From positions 620,001 to 684,000 of the forward strand of contig NZ_CP132339.1 of the NCBI RefSeq assembly GCF_030944405.1: a stretch of 64,000 nt of DNA, given 5' to 3'. The notes beneath the pieces are model-generated. The model did no database searches. It saw only the letters and a program-made list of their open reading frames with translations, and was not told the DNA's origin. A program made the position numbers and the translations under genes. The DNA is from Janthinobacterium sp. J1-1. GTDB taxonomy: Bacteria > Pseudomonadota > Gammaproteobacteria > Burkholderiales > Burkholderiaceae_D. Shown here piece after piece: positions 1 to 7,521 of the stretch (within the stretch, counting starts at the first letter, position 1; each line of letters begins with the position of its first letter).

Positions 1-721
1 CGGCCACGGCGGCGGCGCAGGCGCCGGTGCCGCAGGCCAGCGTTTCACCCGCCCCGCGCTCATACACGCGCAGTTTCACGTGATGGCGGTCGATCACCTG
101 CATGTAGCCGGCATTGACCCTGCGCGGAAAGCGCGGATGGTGTTCGATCAGCGGCCCTGATGCTTCGAGGTTTTCTGCATCGACATCGCCGACCACCTGC
201 ACCGCGTGCGGATTGCCCATCGATACCACCGACACCAGCACCGTGGCGTCCTGCCCCGGCAGCGCCAGGTCCAGCGGCCAGATGGTGTCGTCGCCTTGCT
301 GCACGCCATCGAGTCCGTCCGCCGTAAATGGCACCAGCGCCGGTTCCAGCACCGGCGCGCCCATGTCGACCGTGATGCTGCCGTCGAGTTCCAGCCGTGG
401 CGCGATCACGCCGGCCATGGTTTCCACGCTGATGCTGCTTTTGGCGGACAAGCCTTTTTCGCTGACGAATTTGACAAACGCGCGCGCGCCGTTGCCGCAC
501 TGTTCCACTTCGCCGCCATCGTTGTTATAGATGCGGTAGCGGAAATCGCAGCCGGGCAGGCGGGCTTTTTCCACCACCAGGATCTGGTCGGCGCCGATGC
601 CGAAACGGCGGTCGGCCAGGCGCTGCCATTGTGCCGGCGTGAAATCGATCTGCTGGCTAATGGCGTCGATGACGATGAAGTCGTTGCCGGCGCCGTGCAT
701 CTTGGTAAAGTTCAGTTTCAT
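1..721 (-). CDS. dapF: Diaminopimelate epimerase (3' end cut by window)
   Basis: DapF interconverts LL- and meso-diaminopimelate in the cytoplasm, the last step before lysine and a source of the peptidoglycan cross-linking residue. The N-terminus reads [19 protein letters not shown], the classic DapF opening, and the first-half cysteine-containing substrate motif region is intact on the minus strand. About 240 of the usual 275-290 residues are present; the C-terminus lies beyond position 1. The ATG at 719-721 sits five bases downstream of the stop of the acyltransferase gene, so it is probably translated from the same transcript. The family assignment is secure from the N-terminal motif. Confidence 0.95.
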   Translation of the reverse strand, partial: MKLNFTKMHGAGNDFIVIDAISQQIDFTPAQWQRLADRRFGIGADQILVVEKARLPGCDFRYRIYNNDGGEVEQCGNGARAFVKFVSEKGLSAKSSISVETMAGVIAPRLELDGSITVDMGAPVLEPALVPFTADGLDGVQQGDDTIWPLDLALPGQDATVLVSVVSMGNPHAVQVVGDVDAENLEASGPLIEHHPRFPRRVNAGYMQVIDRHHVKLRVYERGAGETLACGTGACAAAVA

Positions 722-726
722 GCTGT

Positions 727-1608
727 TCAGTCTTGTTGTTGCTGGTGATAGAACGAGGCTTCGCCCGCGGGACGCGTCTTGAAGCGTTTGTGGGTCCAGA
801 AATATTCGGCCGGCGCCTCGCGCACGCGCTCCTCGATGAATTCGTTCATGCGGCGCGTGGCGGCCGTGATGTCGTCGCCCGGATAATCGTCCCAGGCCGG
901 ATAGTAGGTCACCTGCCAGCCCTGGTAATTGGGCAAAAAGGTGGCGATCACGGGGATCACCTGGGCGCGGGCCGCCATCGCCAGGCGCGCCGTGGCAGTC
1001 AGGGTGGCGGCCGGCACCCCGAAGAAGGGCACGAATTCGGCGTCTTTTTCACCGAAATCCATGTCCGGCAGCATGAAATACGGCAGGCCGTCGCGCAGTG
1101 CGCGCAGAATCGTCTTGATGCCGTCCTGGCGCGTAAACAGCCGCGACGGCTTGAAGCGCGAGCGGCCGTCGCGCAAGGCCTTGTCGAACACGGCGTTCTT
1201 TTGCTGCACATACATCGACGACGCTTCGATTTCCATCGCGGTGGCGGCGCCGGCCACATCCAGGCAGACAAAGTGCGGACACAGCAGGATGGTTGGCTTG
1301 CTGGCGATCTGCATTCCTGGAAACGCCGGCACCTTCCTGATCAGGCGATTGAGGCGCGCTTCCGAGGCCCACCACAGAATGCTGCGTTCCCACACGCTGC
1401 GCGAGTAGGCCTGGAAATGCTGGCGCGCCAGGGTGCGGCGCTGCGATTCCGTCAGTTCCGGCATGCACAGGCGCAAGTTGGTCAGGGCGATCTCGCGCCG
1501 CGGCCCCATCACCAGGAACAAGATATTGCCGATGCCGGCGCCGAAGCGGCCCAGGATGGGCAGCGGCAGCCAGTGCAGCAGCCACATAAAGCCGATCAGC
1601 AGCCTCAT
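727..1608 (-). CDS. LpxL/HtrB-family lipid A acyltransferase (second of pair)
   Basis: A 293-residue inner-membrane acyltransferase of the LpxL/LpxM (HtrB/MsbB) family, which adds secondary acyl chains to lipid A precursors. It starts with a hydrophobic helix ([16 protein letters not shown]) and then the family pattern: [10 protein letters not shown], a variant of the catalytic HX4D box seen as CPHFVCLD near residue 110, and a C-terminal [13 protein letters not shown] that matches the family's W-x-H-RFK end. Its ATG overlaps the stop of the upstream paralogue (TCAT on the plus strand, 1605-1608), so the two are translationally coupled. The sequence does not show which acyl position it modifies. 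Confidence 0.9.
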   Translation of the reverse strand: MRLLIGFMWLLHWLPLPILGRFGAGIGNILFLVMGPRREIALTNLRLCMPELTESQRRTLARQHFQAYSRSVWERSILWWASEARLNRLIRKVPAFPGMQIASKPTILLCPHFVCLDVAGAATAMEIEASSMYVQQKNAVFDKALRDGRSRFKPSRLFTRQDGIKTILRALRDGLPYFMLPDMDFGEKDAEFVPFFGVPAATLTATARLAMAARAQVIPVIATFLPNYQGWQVTYYPAWDDYPGDDITAATRRMNEFIEERVREAPAEYFWTHKRFKTRPAGEASFYHQQQQD

Positions 1609-2474
1609 GATGGCGCTCCGTCGGCGGCCGGCGCCGCCGGCGTTGGTGGCGGCGCGCCGCGCGGCACCTTGAAGCGGTTGTAGCTCCACAGGTATTGGGC
1701 CGGGCTGCGCGCGATCAGCTGTTCCATCGCCGCATTGATGGTGCGCGCCTGTTCGGCCGAGCTGCCGTCCAGGGACTCCGTAAACGGCACGAAGTGCACG
1801 CGGTAGCCGCGTCCGCCCGGCAGGCGCTCGGCGTAGGTGATGATGACTTCGGCGCCGCCCATCTGCGCCAGCTTGGCCGGCAGGGTCATGGTGTAGGCGG
1901 GGCGGCCAAAGAACTCGGCCCACACGCCTTCGCCTTCCTGCGGCACCTGGTCGGGCAGCAGGCCGATCGGCTGGCCCTTCTTGAGGCATTTGGCAAAGAT
2001 GCGCACGCCCGACATATTGGCCGGCGCCAGCATCAGGTTTTCACGCGCGCGCGCGCCTTCGATCAGCGGTTTCAGGGCGGCGCGCTTGGGCGGGCGGTAC
2101 ATCACGGTCAGCGCCGTGCGCAGGGCGATCTGCTGGGCGACGATTTCAAAGCAGCCCAGGTGAGGCGTCAGGAACACGATGCCGCGGCCATGCGCCAGCG
2201 CCCGCTCGACCAGTTCCCAGTTTTCCACCGTCGCATGGCGCGCCACGCGTTCGGCTGGCGCGCACCAGATAAAGGGCAGTTCCAGCACGCTCTTGCCCGC
2301 TTCGGCCACGGCCGCATGCAAGTGTTGCGAAAACCCCGCACCTTGCATGTTCTCGCGCATGCGGCGGCGGTAGGACGGTGAAATGGCGTAAATCACCCAG
2401 CCCATCGCAGCGCCAAGCGCATGCAGAAAGGGCAGGGGAAACAGCGATAAAAAGCGGAAGATGGGGACGAGCAT
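1605..2474 (-). CDS. LpxL/HtrB-family lipid A acyltransferase (first of pair)
   Basis: A 289-residue membrane acyltransferase paralogous to the downstream gene. A hydrophobic N-terminal helix (MLVPIFRFLSLFPLPF) is followed by the catalytic HLGCFE box (family HX4D/E, preceded by FLTP), a substrate segment LLPDQVPQEGEGVW typical of LpxL enzymes, and the YLWSYNRFKVPRG end. The C-terminal tail is Ala/Pro rich. It is the first gene of a minus-strand operon with the second acyltransferase and dapF, and faces metK across a 186-bp divergent region. Start chosen at the ATG 2472-2474 because the family begins at this helix; the frame stays open far upstream antisense to metK, which I take as a composition artefact. 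Confidence 0.9.
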   Translation of the reverse strand: MLVPIFRFLSLFPLPFLHALGAAMGWVIYAISPSYRRRMRENMQGAGFSQHLHAAVAEAGKSVLELPFIWCAPAERVARHATVENWELVERALAHGRGIVFLTPHLGCFEIVAQQIALRTALTVMYRPPKRAALKPLIEGARARENLMLAPANMSGVRIFAKCLKKGQPIGLLPDQVPQEGEGVWAEFFGRPAYTMTLPAKLAQMGGAEVIITYAERLPGGRGYRVHFVPFTESLDGSSAEQARTINAAMEQLIARSPAQYLWSYNRFKVPRGAPPPTPAAPAADGAPS

Positions 2475-2660
2475 GAATGATCTGTTTCTAAAGTATGGCG
2501 TGTTGCACTGCCAAAATTTTTTAAGAAGCGTAAAATACCACGTTGTAGTATCCGCTGAGTTAATAGACAACTTGCGAAGCGGAATATAAATATCGCTAAA
2601 GCGTCGCAGGCAAATCCTCTTTACTGCGACAGAACATTCACATAGTAAACAGGAGCTTGC
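2475..2660. promoter_or_regulatory. Divergent promoter region, acyltransferase operon / metK, with metK leader hairpin
   Basis: This AT-rich stretch separates two divergently transcribed genes and must hold both promoters. I could not place a convincing -35/-10 pair for either side. A 7-bp perfect inverted repeat (GTCGCAG at 2603-2609 with CTGCGAC at 2624-2630) lies in the metK leader just before its ribosome binding site (AGGAG at 2651-2655). It may be a structural element of the leader; I do not recognise it as a known SAM riboswitch. Confidence 0.5.
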
Positions 2661-3827
2661 ATGTCCAACGATTATCTCTTCACGTCCGAATCCGTCTCGG
2701 AAGGCCACCCCGACAAGGTTGCCGATCAAATTTCCGACGCCATTCTCGACGCCATCCTGACCCAGGACCCGAACGCCCGCGTGGCCGCCGAAACGCTGTG
2801 CAACACCGGCCTGGTGGTGCTGGCGGGTGAAATTACCACCCACGCCAATGTGGATTATATTCAAGTTGCGCGCGAGACCATCAAACGCATCGGTTACGAC
2901 AACACCGAATACGGCATCGACTACAAGGGTTGCGCCGTGCTGGTGGCCTACGACAAGCAGTCGCCGGACATCGCGCAAGGCGTCGATGAAGGTGCCGGCA
3001 TCGACCTCGACCAGGGCGCCGGCGACCAGGGCCTGATGTTCGGCTACGCCTGCGATGAAACGGCCGAGCTGATGCCCGCCGCCATCCACTACGCGCACCG
3101 TCTGGTCGAGCGCCAGTCGCAATTGCGCAAGGATGGCCGCCTGCCATGGCTGCGTCCGGACGCGAAATCGCAAGTGACCTTGCGCTATGTCGACGGCCGC
3201 CCTGTCGGCGTGCACACGGTGGTGCTGTCGACCCAGCATGCGCCGGAAATGACGCATGCGCAGATCGAAGAAGCCGTGATCGAGGAAATCATCAAGCCGA
3301 TTTTGCCGCGCGAGTGGCTGACGGAAACCAAATTCCTCGTCAACCCGACCGGCCGCTTCGTCATCGGCGGCCCGCAAGGCGATTGTGGCCTGACCGGCCG
3401 CAAGATCATCGTCGACACCTACGGTGGCGCGGCCCCGCACGGCGGCGGCGCGTTCTCGGGCAAGGACCCCTCGAAAGTCGACCGTTCGGCCGCCTACGCC
3501 GCCCGCTACGTGGCGAAAAACATCGTCGCCGCCGGCCTGGCGCGCCAGTGCCAGGTGCAGGTCAGCTACGCCATCGGCGTGGCCAAGCCGATCAATATCA
3601 CCGTCTATACCGAAGGCACGGGCGTGATTCCCGACGCGGAAATCGCGAAACTGGTGCTGGCTCACTTTGACCTGCGTCCGAAAGGCATCGTGCAGATGCT
3701 GGACCTGCTGCGCCCGATCTACCAGAAGAGCGCCGCCTACGGCCACTTCGGCCGCGAAGAGCCGGAATTCACGTGGGAGCGTACCGACAAGGTCGCCCTG
3801 TTGCGTGATGCGGCTGGCCTGAAGTAA
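2661..3827 (+). CDS. metK: S-adenosylmethionine synthetase
   Basis: MetK makes SAM from methionine and ATP in the cytoplasm. The 388-residue protein has the usual length and three-domain fold. GHPDK at residues 15-19 carries the catalytic His, [12 protein letters not shown] is the P-loop-like signature around residue 115-125, and [16 protein letters not shown] near 258-273 binds phosphate and K+/Mg2+. ATG 2661 follows an AGGAG box with normal spacing. It is followed after 367 bp by the riboswitch and ahcY, so the SAM producer and the SAH remover sit side by side. Confidence 0.98.
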   Translation: MSNDYLFTSESVSEGHPDKVADQISDAILDAILTQDPNARVAAETLCNTGLVVLAGEITTHANVDYIQVARETIKRIGYDNTEYGIDYKGCAVLVAYDKQSPDIAQGVDEGAGIDLDQGAGDQGLMFGYACDETAELMPAAIHYAHRLVERQSQLRKDGRLPWLRPDAKSQVTLRYVDGRPVGVHTVVLSTQHAPEMTHAQIEEAVIEEIIKPILPREWLTETKFLVNPTGRFVIGGPQGDCGLTGRKIIVDTYGGAAPHGGGAFSGKDPSKVDRSAAYAARYVAKNIVAAGLARQCQVQVSYAIGVAKPINITVYTEGTGVIPDAEIAKLVLAHFDLRPKGIVQMLDLLRPIYQKSAAYGHFGREEPEFTWERTDKVALLRDAAGLK

Positions 3828-3899
3828 AGCCCTTTCAATGCGTGAGAGAGCACTTGCTTTGGGGTGCTTTCGACGTTAAATCCAGCGGGCCGGAGACGC

Positions 3900-3995
3900 A
3901 GGCCCGAGAAAATGCCGATGGCGGCGTTGCAGCTTCCTTGCCGTACATTCGTACTGTCTGCGTCGCTGCGCCTTGCCCTCGACATTTTTCGGCCA
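3900..3995. repeat. Imperfect palindromic intergenic element between metK and ahcY
   Basis: The outer arms GGCCCGAGAAAATGCCG (3901-3917) and CGACATTTTTCGGCC (3980-3994) are near-reverse complements. Between them two GCGTTGCAG/GCGTCGCTG-like blocks followed by CCTTGCC form an imperfect direct repeat (about 3924-3941 and 3960-3977) around a GTAC-ATTC-GTAC centre. The composition and nested symmetry look like a dispersed intergenic repeat rather than a gene or simple terminator. I recall similar sequences between genes in other proteobacteria but cannot name a family. It lies upstream of the ahcY promoter. Confidence 0.45.
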
Positions 3996-4087
3996 CGCTT
4001 GGCCCGAGAGCCAGTGCTGGCGACTTGGGTGCTGGCATTGCAGTCTGACAAGTGGCGCGAATTTGATTGGCGCGCCGACCTTGACAA

Positions 4088-4096
4088 TGTTAAAAT
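4088..4096 (+). promoter_or_regulatory. Extended -10 promoter of ahcY
   Basis: TGTTAAAAT reads as an extended -10 (TGn followed by TAAAAT). It places transcription start near 4102-4104, exactly where the first stem of the SAH riboswitch begins. No good -35 is seen at 17-bp spacing, consistent with an extended -10 promoter. Confidence 0.55.
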
Positions 4097-4102
4097 CCGG
4101 CG

Positions 4103-4164
4103 TCCGAGGAGCGTTGCGACGAAGAAATTCGCCAGGCTCGGAATATCCTGCAACTGCGCTCACG
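4103..4164 (+). promoter_or_regulatory. SAH riboswitch controlling ahcY
   Basis: The sequence TCCGAGGAGCGTTGCGAC at 4103-4120, followed by GCCAGGCTCGGA at 4131-4142 and GCGCTCAC at 4156-4163, is the conserved core of the S-adenosylhomocysteine riboswitch: P1 is formed by CCGAG(4104-4108)/CTCGG(4137-4141), and GAGCG pairs with CGCTC to give the long-range pseudoknot-type pairing. The class is known to activate ahcY when SAH accumulates, which fits its place 18-30 bases before the AGGAGG and start codon. The distance to the SD suggests translational or combined control; that is inference. Confidence 0.93.
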
Positions 4165-4194
4165 TACCTTTTTCACAACTGAAAGGAGGGCGTG

Positions 4195-5619
4195 ATGAAC
4201 GCCGTACTCAAATCGCAACACGACTACACCATCGCCGATATCACCTTGGCCGCATGGGGCGACAAAGAAATCAAGATTGCTGAAACGGAAATGCCTGGCC
4301 TGATGGCCATCCGCGAGGAATTCGCGGCAGCGCAGCCATTGAAGGGCGCGCGCATCACCGGTTCCATCCACATGACCATCCAGACCGCCGTGCTGATCCA
4401 GACCCTGGAAGCACTGGGCGCGCAAGTGCGCTGGGCGTCGTGCAACATCTATTCCACGCAAGACCACGCCGCCGCCGCCATCGCCGCCGCCGGCACGCCG
4501 GTATTCGCCGTCAAGGGCGAGTCGCTGGACGACTACTGGGAATACACGCACCGCATCTTCGAATGGCCTTCGGTCGACGGCAAGGCGGTCTACTCGAACA
4601 TGATCCTCGACGATGGCGGCGACGCGACCCTGCTGCTGCACCTGGGCGTGCGCGCCGAGAGCGATGCTTCCGTGCTGTCGAACCCGACCTCGGAAGAAGA
4701 GATCTGCCTGTACAACTCGATCAAGCAGCGCCTGGCCGTCGATGCCACCTGGTACTCGAAGCGCCTGCCGGAAATCCTCGGCGTGACCGAAGAAACCACC
4801 ACCGGCGTGCACCGCCTGTACCAGATGCATAAAGAAGGCAAGCTGGCCTTCCCTGCGATCAACGTCAACGACTCCGTCACCAAGTCGAAATTCGACAATC
4901 TGTACGGCTGCCGCGAATCGCTGGTCGACGGCATCAAGCGCGCCACCGACGTGATGATCGCCGGCAAGGTTGCCGTGATCGCCGGTTATGGCGACGTCGG
5001 CAAGGGTTCGGCCCAGGCCATGCGCGCGCTGTCGGCGCAAGTATGGGTGACGGAAGTCGATCCGATCTGCGCCCTGCAGGCGGCGATGGAAGGCTACCGC
5101 GTGGTGACCATGGATTACGCCTGCGAACACGGCGACATCTTTGTCACCTGCACCGGCAACTACCATATCCTGACGCACGATCACCTGACGCGCATGAAAG
5201 ACCAGGCCATCGTCTGCAACATTGGTCACTTCGACAATGAAATCGACGTCGCCTCGCTCAAGCAATACGAGTGGGAAAACATCAAGCCGCAAGTCGACCA
5301 CATCATCTTCCCGTCGGGCCGCCGCATCATCCTGCTGGCCGAAGGCCGCCTGGTCAACCTCGGTTGCGGTACCGGTCACCCGTCGTATGTGATGAGCTCG
5401 TCGTTTGCCAACCAGACGATCGCCCAGATCGAACTGTACGCCAATACGGCCAACTACCCGGTCGGCGTCTACACGCTGCCGAAACACCTCGATGAAAAAG
5501 TCGCGCGCCTGCAACTCAAAAAGTTGAATGCGCAACTGACGGAACTGACCCAGGAGCAAGCTGACTACATCGGCGTGCGTACGGAAGGTCCATACAAACC
5601 GGAACACTATCGTTACTAA
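4195..5619 (+). CDS. ahcY: S-adenosylhomocysteine hydrolase
   Basis: AhcY splits SAH into adenosine and homocysteine, relieving product inhibition of methyltransferases. The 474-residue protein shows the N-terminal [18 protein letters not shown] region, the catalytic [18 protein letters not shown] stretch, the NAD-binding [10 protein letters not shown] loop near residue 264, and the C-terminal KPEHYRY tail that reaches into the neighbouring subunit. A GTG lies immediately before the ATG; I chose ATG 4195 because the GGAGG at 4184-4188 is optimally spaced for it. Expression is likely controlled by the SAH riboswitch directly upstream. metF follows two genes later, completing the methyl cycle. 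Confidence 0.98.
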   Translation: MNAVLKSQHDYTIADITLAAWGDKEIKIAETEMPGLMAIREEFAAAQPLKGARITGSIHMTIQTAVLIQTLEALGAQVRWASCNIYSTQDHAAAAIAAAGTPVFAVKGESLDDYWEYTHRIFEWPSVDGKAVYSNMILDDGGDATLLLHLGVRAESDASVLSNPTSEEEICLYNSIKQRLAVDATWYSKRLPEILGVTEETTTGVHRLYQMHKEGKLAFPAINVNDSVTKSKFDNLYGCRESLVDGIKRATDVMIAGKVAVIAGYGDVGKGSAQAMRALSAQVWVTEVDPICALQAAMEGYRVVTMDYACEHGDIFVTCTGNYHILTHDHLTRMKDQAIVCNIGHFDNEIDVASLKQYEWENIKPQVDHIIFPSGRRIILLAEGRLVNLGCGTGHPSYVMSSSFANQTIAQIELYANTANYPVGVYTLPKHLDEKVARLQLKKLNAQLTELTQEQADYIGVRTEGPYKPEHYRY

Positions 5620-5651
5620 TCGGTAGGCTGGGCTGTACATCACCCTCCCGG

Positions 5652-5672
5652 GGCCGGCGCCCGCCGCCGGCC
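5652..5672 (+). terminator. GC-rich hairpin after ahcY
   Basis: GGCCGGCG (5652-5659) and CGCCGGCC (5665-5672) form a perfect 8-bp stem with a 5-base loop, followed by a mixed TGACTCTTCTTTT tract. It may be a weak terminator or attenuator between ahcY and the membrane protein/metF pair. The T-run is imperfect, so readthrough is plausible. Confidence 0.5.
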
Positions 5673-5699
5673 TGACTCTTCTTTTGACAGGCTAAAGAA

Positions 5700-6056
5700 A
5701 TGCGCTTGCTTCTGATCTGGTTTATCAATGCGGCAGCCCTGTTTGCCGTGCCTTACCTGATGCATTCGATCACCATGAGCAGCGGCTGGACCGCGCTGCT
5801 GGCCGCTGCCTTGCTGGGGCTGGTCAATGCCCTGATCCGTCCGCTGCTGGTCGTGCTGACCCTGCCGGTGACCTTCGTGTCGCTGGGCCTGTTTATCCTG
5901 ATTATCAACGGCTTTCTGTTCTGGCTGGTGGCGCAGGTGGTCGATGGCTTCCATGTCGCCAGTTTCTGGTCGGCCGTGGGTGGCGCCATTCTGTACAGCA
6001 TCATTTCCTGGGCCTTGTCGACCTTACTTTTGAGTAAAACCGATGGCAACCCATAA
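5700..6056 (+). CDS. Small four-helix membrane protein, phage holin family (superfamily IV-like)
   Basis: A 118-residue, almost entirely hydrophobic protein with about four transmembrane helices. It matches the widespread bacterial membrane family annotated as phage holin family / DUF360 (pattern NALIRPLLVVLTLPVTFVSLGLF, then a short NGFLFWL helix). Despite the name these are chromosomal proteins of unknown function and there are no phage genes nearby. Its end overlaps the start of metF by 14 bases, so the two are translationally coupled; this arrangement links it to one-carbon metabolism only by position. Confidence 0.85.
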   Translation: MRLLLIWFINAAALFAVPYLMHSITMSSGWTALLAAALLGLVNALIRPLLVVLTLPVTFVSLGLFILIINGFLFWLVAQVVDGFHVASFWSAVGGAILYSIISWALSTLLLSKTDGNP

Positions 6057-6873
6057 CTTCAGTATTGAGTTTTTCCCGCCGAAAACCCCGGAAGGGGCGG
6101 AAAAATTGCGTGTCACGCGCGCCAGGCTGTCCGAACTGCAGCCGAAGTATTTTTCGGTGACGTTCGGCGCCGGCGGCACCACGCAGCAGGGCACGCTCGA
6201 CACCGTGCGCGACATCCTGGCGGCCGGCGAAGAAGCCGCACCGCATCTGTCCTGCGTCGGCGGTTCGCGCGAGTCGATCCGCGCCGTGCTGGCCGATTTC
6301 AAGGCGGCCGGCGTGAGCCGCATCGTGGCCTTGCGCGGCGACTTGCCGAGCGGCTATGGCGCATCGGGCGAGTTCCGCTACGCCAACGAGCTGGTGGAAT
6401 TCATCCGCGCCGAGACGGGCGACCATTTCCATATCGAAGTGGCGGCCTATCCCGAAGTGCATCCCCAGGCCCGTTCGCCGCAAGACGACCTGCAGGCGTT
6501 TGCGCGCAAGGTGCAGGCCGGCGCCGATGCGGCCATTACCCAGTATTTTTATAATGCTGACGCGTATTTCCAGTTTGTCGAGCAGACGCAGAAGATCGGC
6601 ATCAACGTGCCCATCGTGGCCGGCATCATGCCGATCACGAACTACACACAGCTGATGCGCTTCTCCGACATGTGCGGTGCAGAAATTCCACGCTGGGTGC
6701 GGCTGAAACTGGCCAGCTTCGGCGACGACAGCGCCTCGATCAAGGCCTTTGGCCTCGATGTGGTGACCAGCCTGTGCGAACGCCTGCTCGAAGGCGGCGC
6801 ACCGGGCTTGCATTTCTATAGCATGAACCAGGCGGCGCCCACCACCGCCTTGTGGCAGCGGCTGGTCAAGTAA
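6043..6873 (+). CDS. metF: 5,10-methylenetetrahydrofolate reductase
   Basis: MetF is the FAD-dependent TIM-barrel enzyme reducing methylene-THF to methyl-THF, the methyl donor for methionine synthesis. The 276-residue protein has the usual short bacterial length, the N-terminal SIEFFPPKTPEG with the catalytic Glu, FSVTFGAGGTT, LRGDLP, and AAYPEVHPQA. ATG 6043 lies inside the preceding holin-like gene. With metK and ahcY it forms a methyl-cycle neighbourhood, and the folate-salvaging cyclo-ligase faces it on the other strand 16 bases away. Confidence 0.97.
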   Translation: MATHNFSIEFFPPKTPEGAEKLRVTRARLSELQPKYFSVTFGAGGTTQQGTLDTVRDILAAGEEAAPHLSCVGGSRESIRAVLADFKAAGVSRIVALRGDLPSGYGASGEFRYANELVEFIRAETGDHFHIEVAAYPEVHPQARSPQDDLQAFARKVQAGADAAITQYFYNADAYFQFVEQTQKIGINVPIVAGIMPITNYTQLMRFSDMCGAEIPRWVRLKLASFGDDSASIKAFGLDVVTSLCERLLEGGAPGLHFYSMNQAAPTTALWQRLVK

Positions 6874-6889
6874 TCCCGTTCTGATTTCT

Positions 6890-7489
6890 TCAGAGCAGAT
6901 CGCCCTCGGTCACGATGTGATCGAGGGCGATGTCATATGGGCCGCTGGCAAACTGCGCCTGCAGGCAGCCATAGGCGATGCCCAGGGTACGCGGGCGCGG
7001 CGCCTGTTCCAGCGTGCGGTCATAGTAACCGCCGCCATAACCGAGCCGGTAGCGCTCCGGATTGAAACCCAGGCACGGTACCAGCAGGGTCGCCGGGGCG
7101 GTCCGCAAGCGCAGCTCGGCCGGCACGGCCACGCCCATGCCGTCCTTGACCATGAGCTCGCCCGGCGTCCAGCTTGTAAACGCCAGCGGCGCATGCTTTT
7201 CCAGTACCACCGGCAGGCTCAATGCCACGCCACGCGTGTTGAGTTCGGCGTAGGCGGCATGCAGGTCGGGTTCGCCATGGAGGGGCCAGTAGACGGCAAG
7301 TTCGGCAATGTTTTCAGTTGCACACCATGCCAGCAGGCGCTGTGCGATGGCCGCATCCCACTGCCTACGGACGGCTTCGGGCAGGGCGCGGCGGGTCGCC
7401 AGCAGGGCTTTGCGCAGGCTGGCCTTTTCCTGTAGAGCAATGGGTGGCGAGCTGGCCGGATCGCATGTTATTCTAGGGTCGCTATTCAT
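6890..7489 (-). CDS. 5-formyltetrahydrofolate cyclo-ligase
   Basis: This enzyme (YgfA/Fau family) uses ATP to convert 5-formyl-THF to 5,10-methenyl-THF, returning a storage/inhibitory folate to the pool. The 199-residue reading has KASLRKALLATRRAL at the N-terminus (substrate/ATP lysines and arginines), VYWPLHGEPDL, and the hallmark glycine loop RLGYGGGYYDRTL near the C-terminus. Several in-frame starts exist; I chose the ATG 7487-7489, which leaves a short tail before the conserved region. A start at 7522 would run into the divergent slt gene. Gene symbol is not assigned because naming varies. Confidence 0.93.
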   Translation of the reverse strand: MNSDPRITCDPASSPPIALQEKASLRKALLATRRALPEAVRRQWDAAIAQRLLAWCATENIAELAVYWPLHGEPDLHAAYAELNTRGVALSLPVVLEKHAPLAFTSWTPGELMVKDGMGVAVPAELRLRTAPATLLVPCLGFNPERYRLGYGGGYYDRTLEQAPRPRTLGIAYGCLQAQFASGPYDIALDHIVTEGDLL

Positions 7490-7521
7490 ATCACCATCAA
7501 GCCTACATTGAGAGTCGTACA

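Noticed and set aside
2475..3746. Long minus-strand extension of the first acyltransferase frame through metK
   Set aside because: It runs antisense to metK and gives no recognisable protein; the family start is at 2474.
4090..5643. Open minus-strand frame opposite ahcY
   Set aside because: Antisense shadow of a conserved gene; it would also overlap the SAH riboswitch.
5700..6056. Prophage remnant suggested by a holin-like protein
   Set aside because: This membrane family is chromosomal and there are no lysis, structural or integrase genes nearby.
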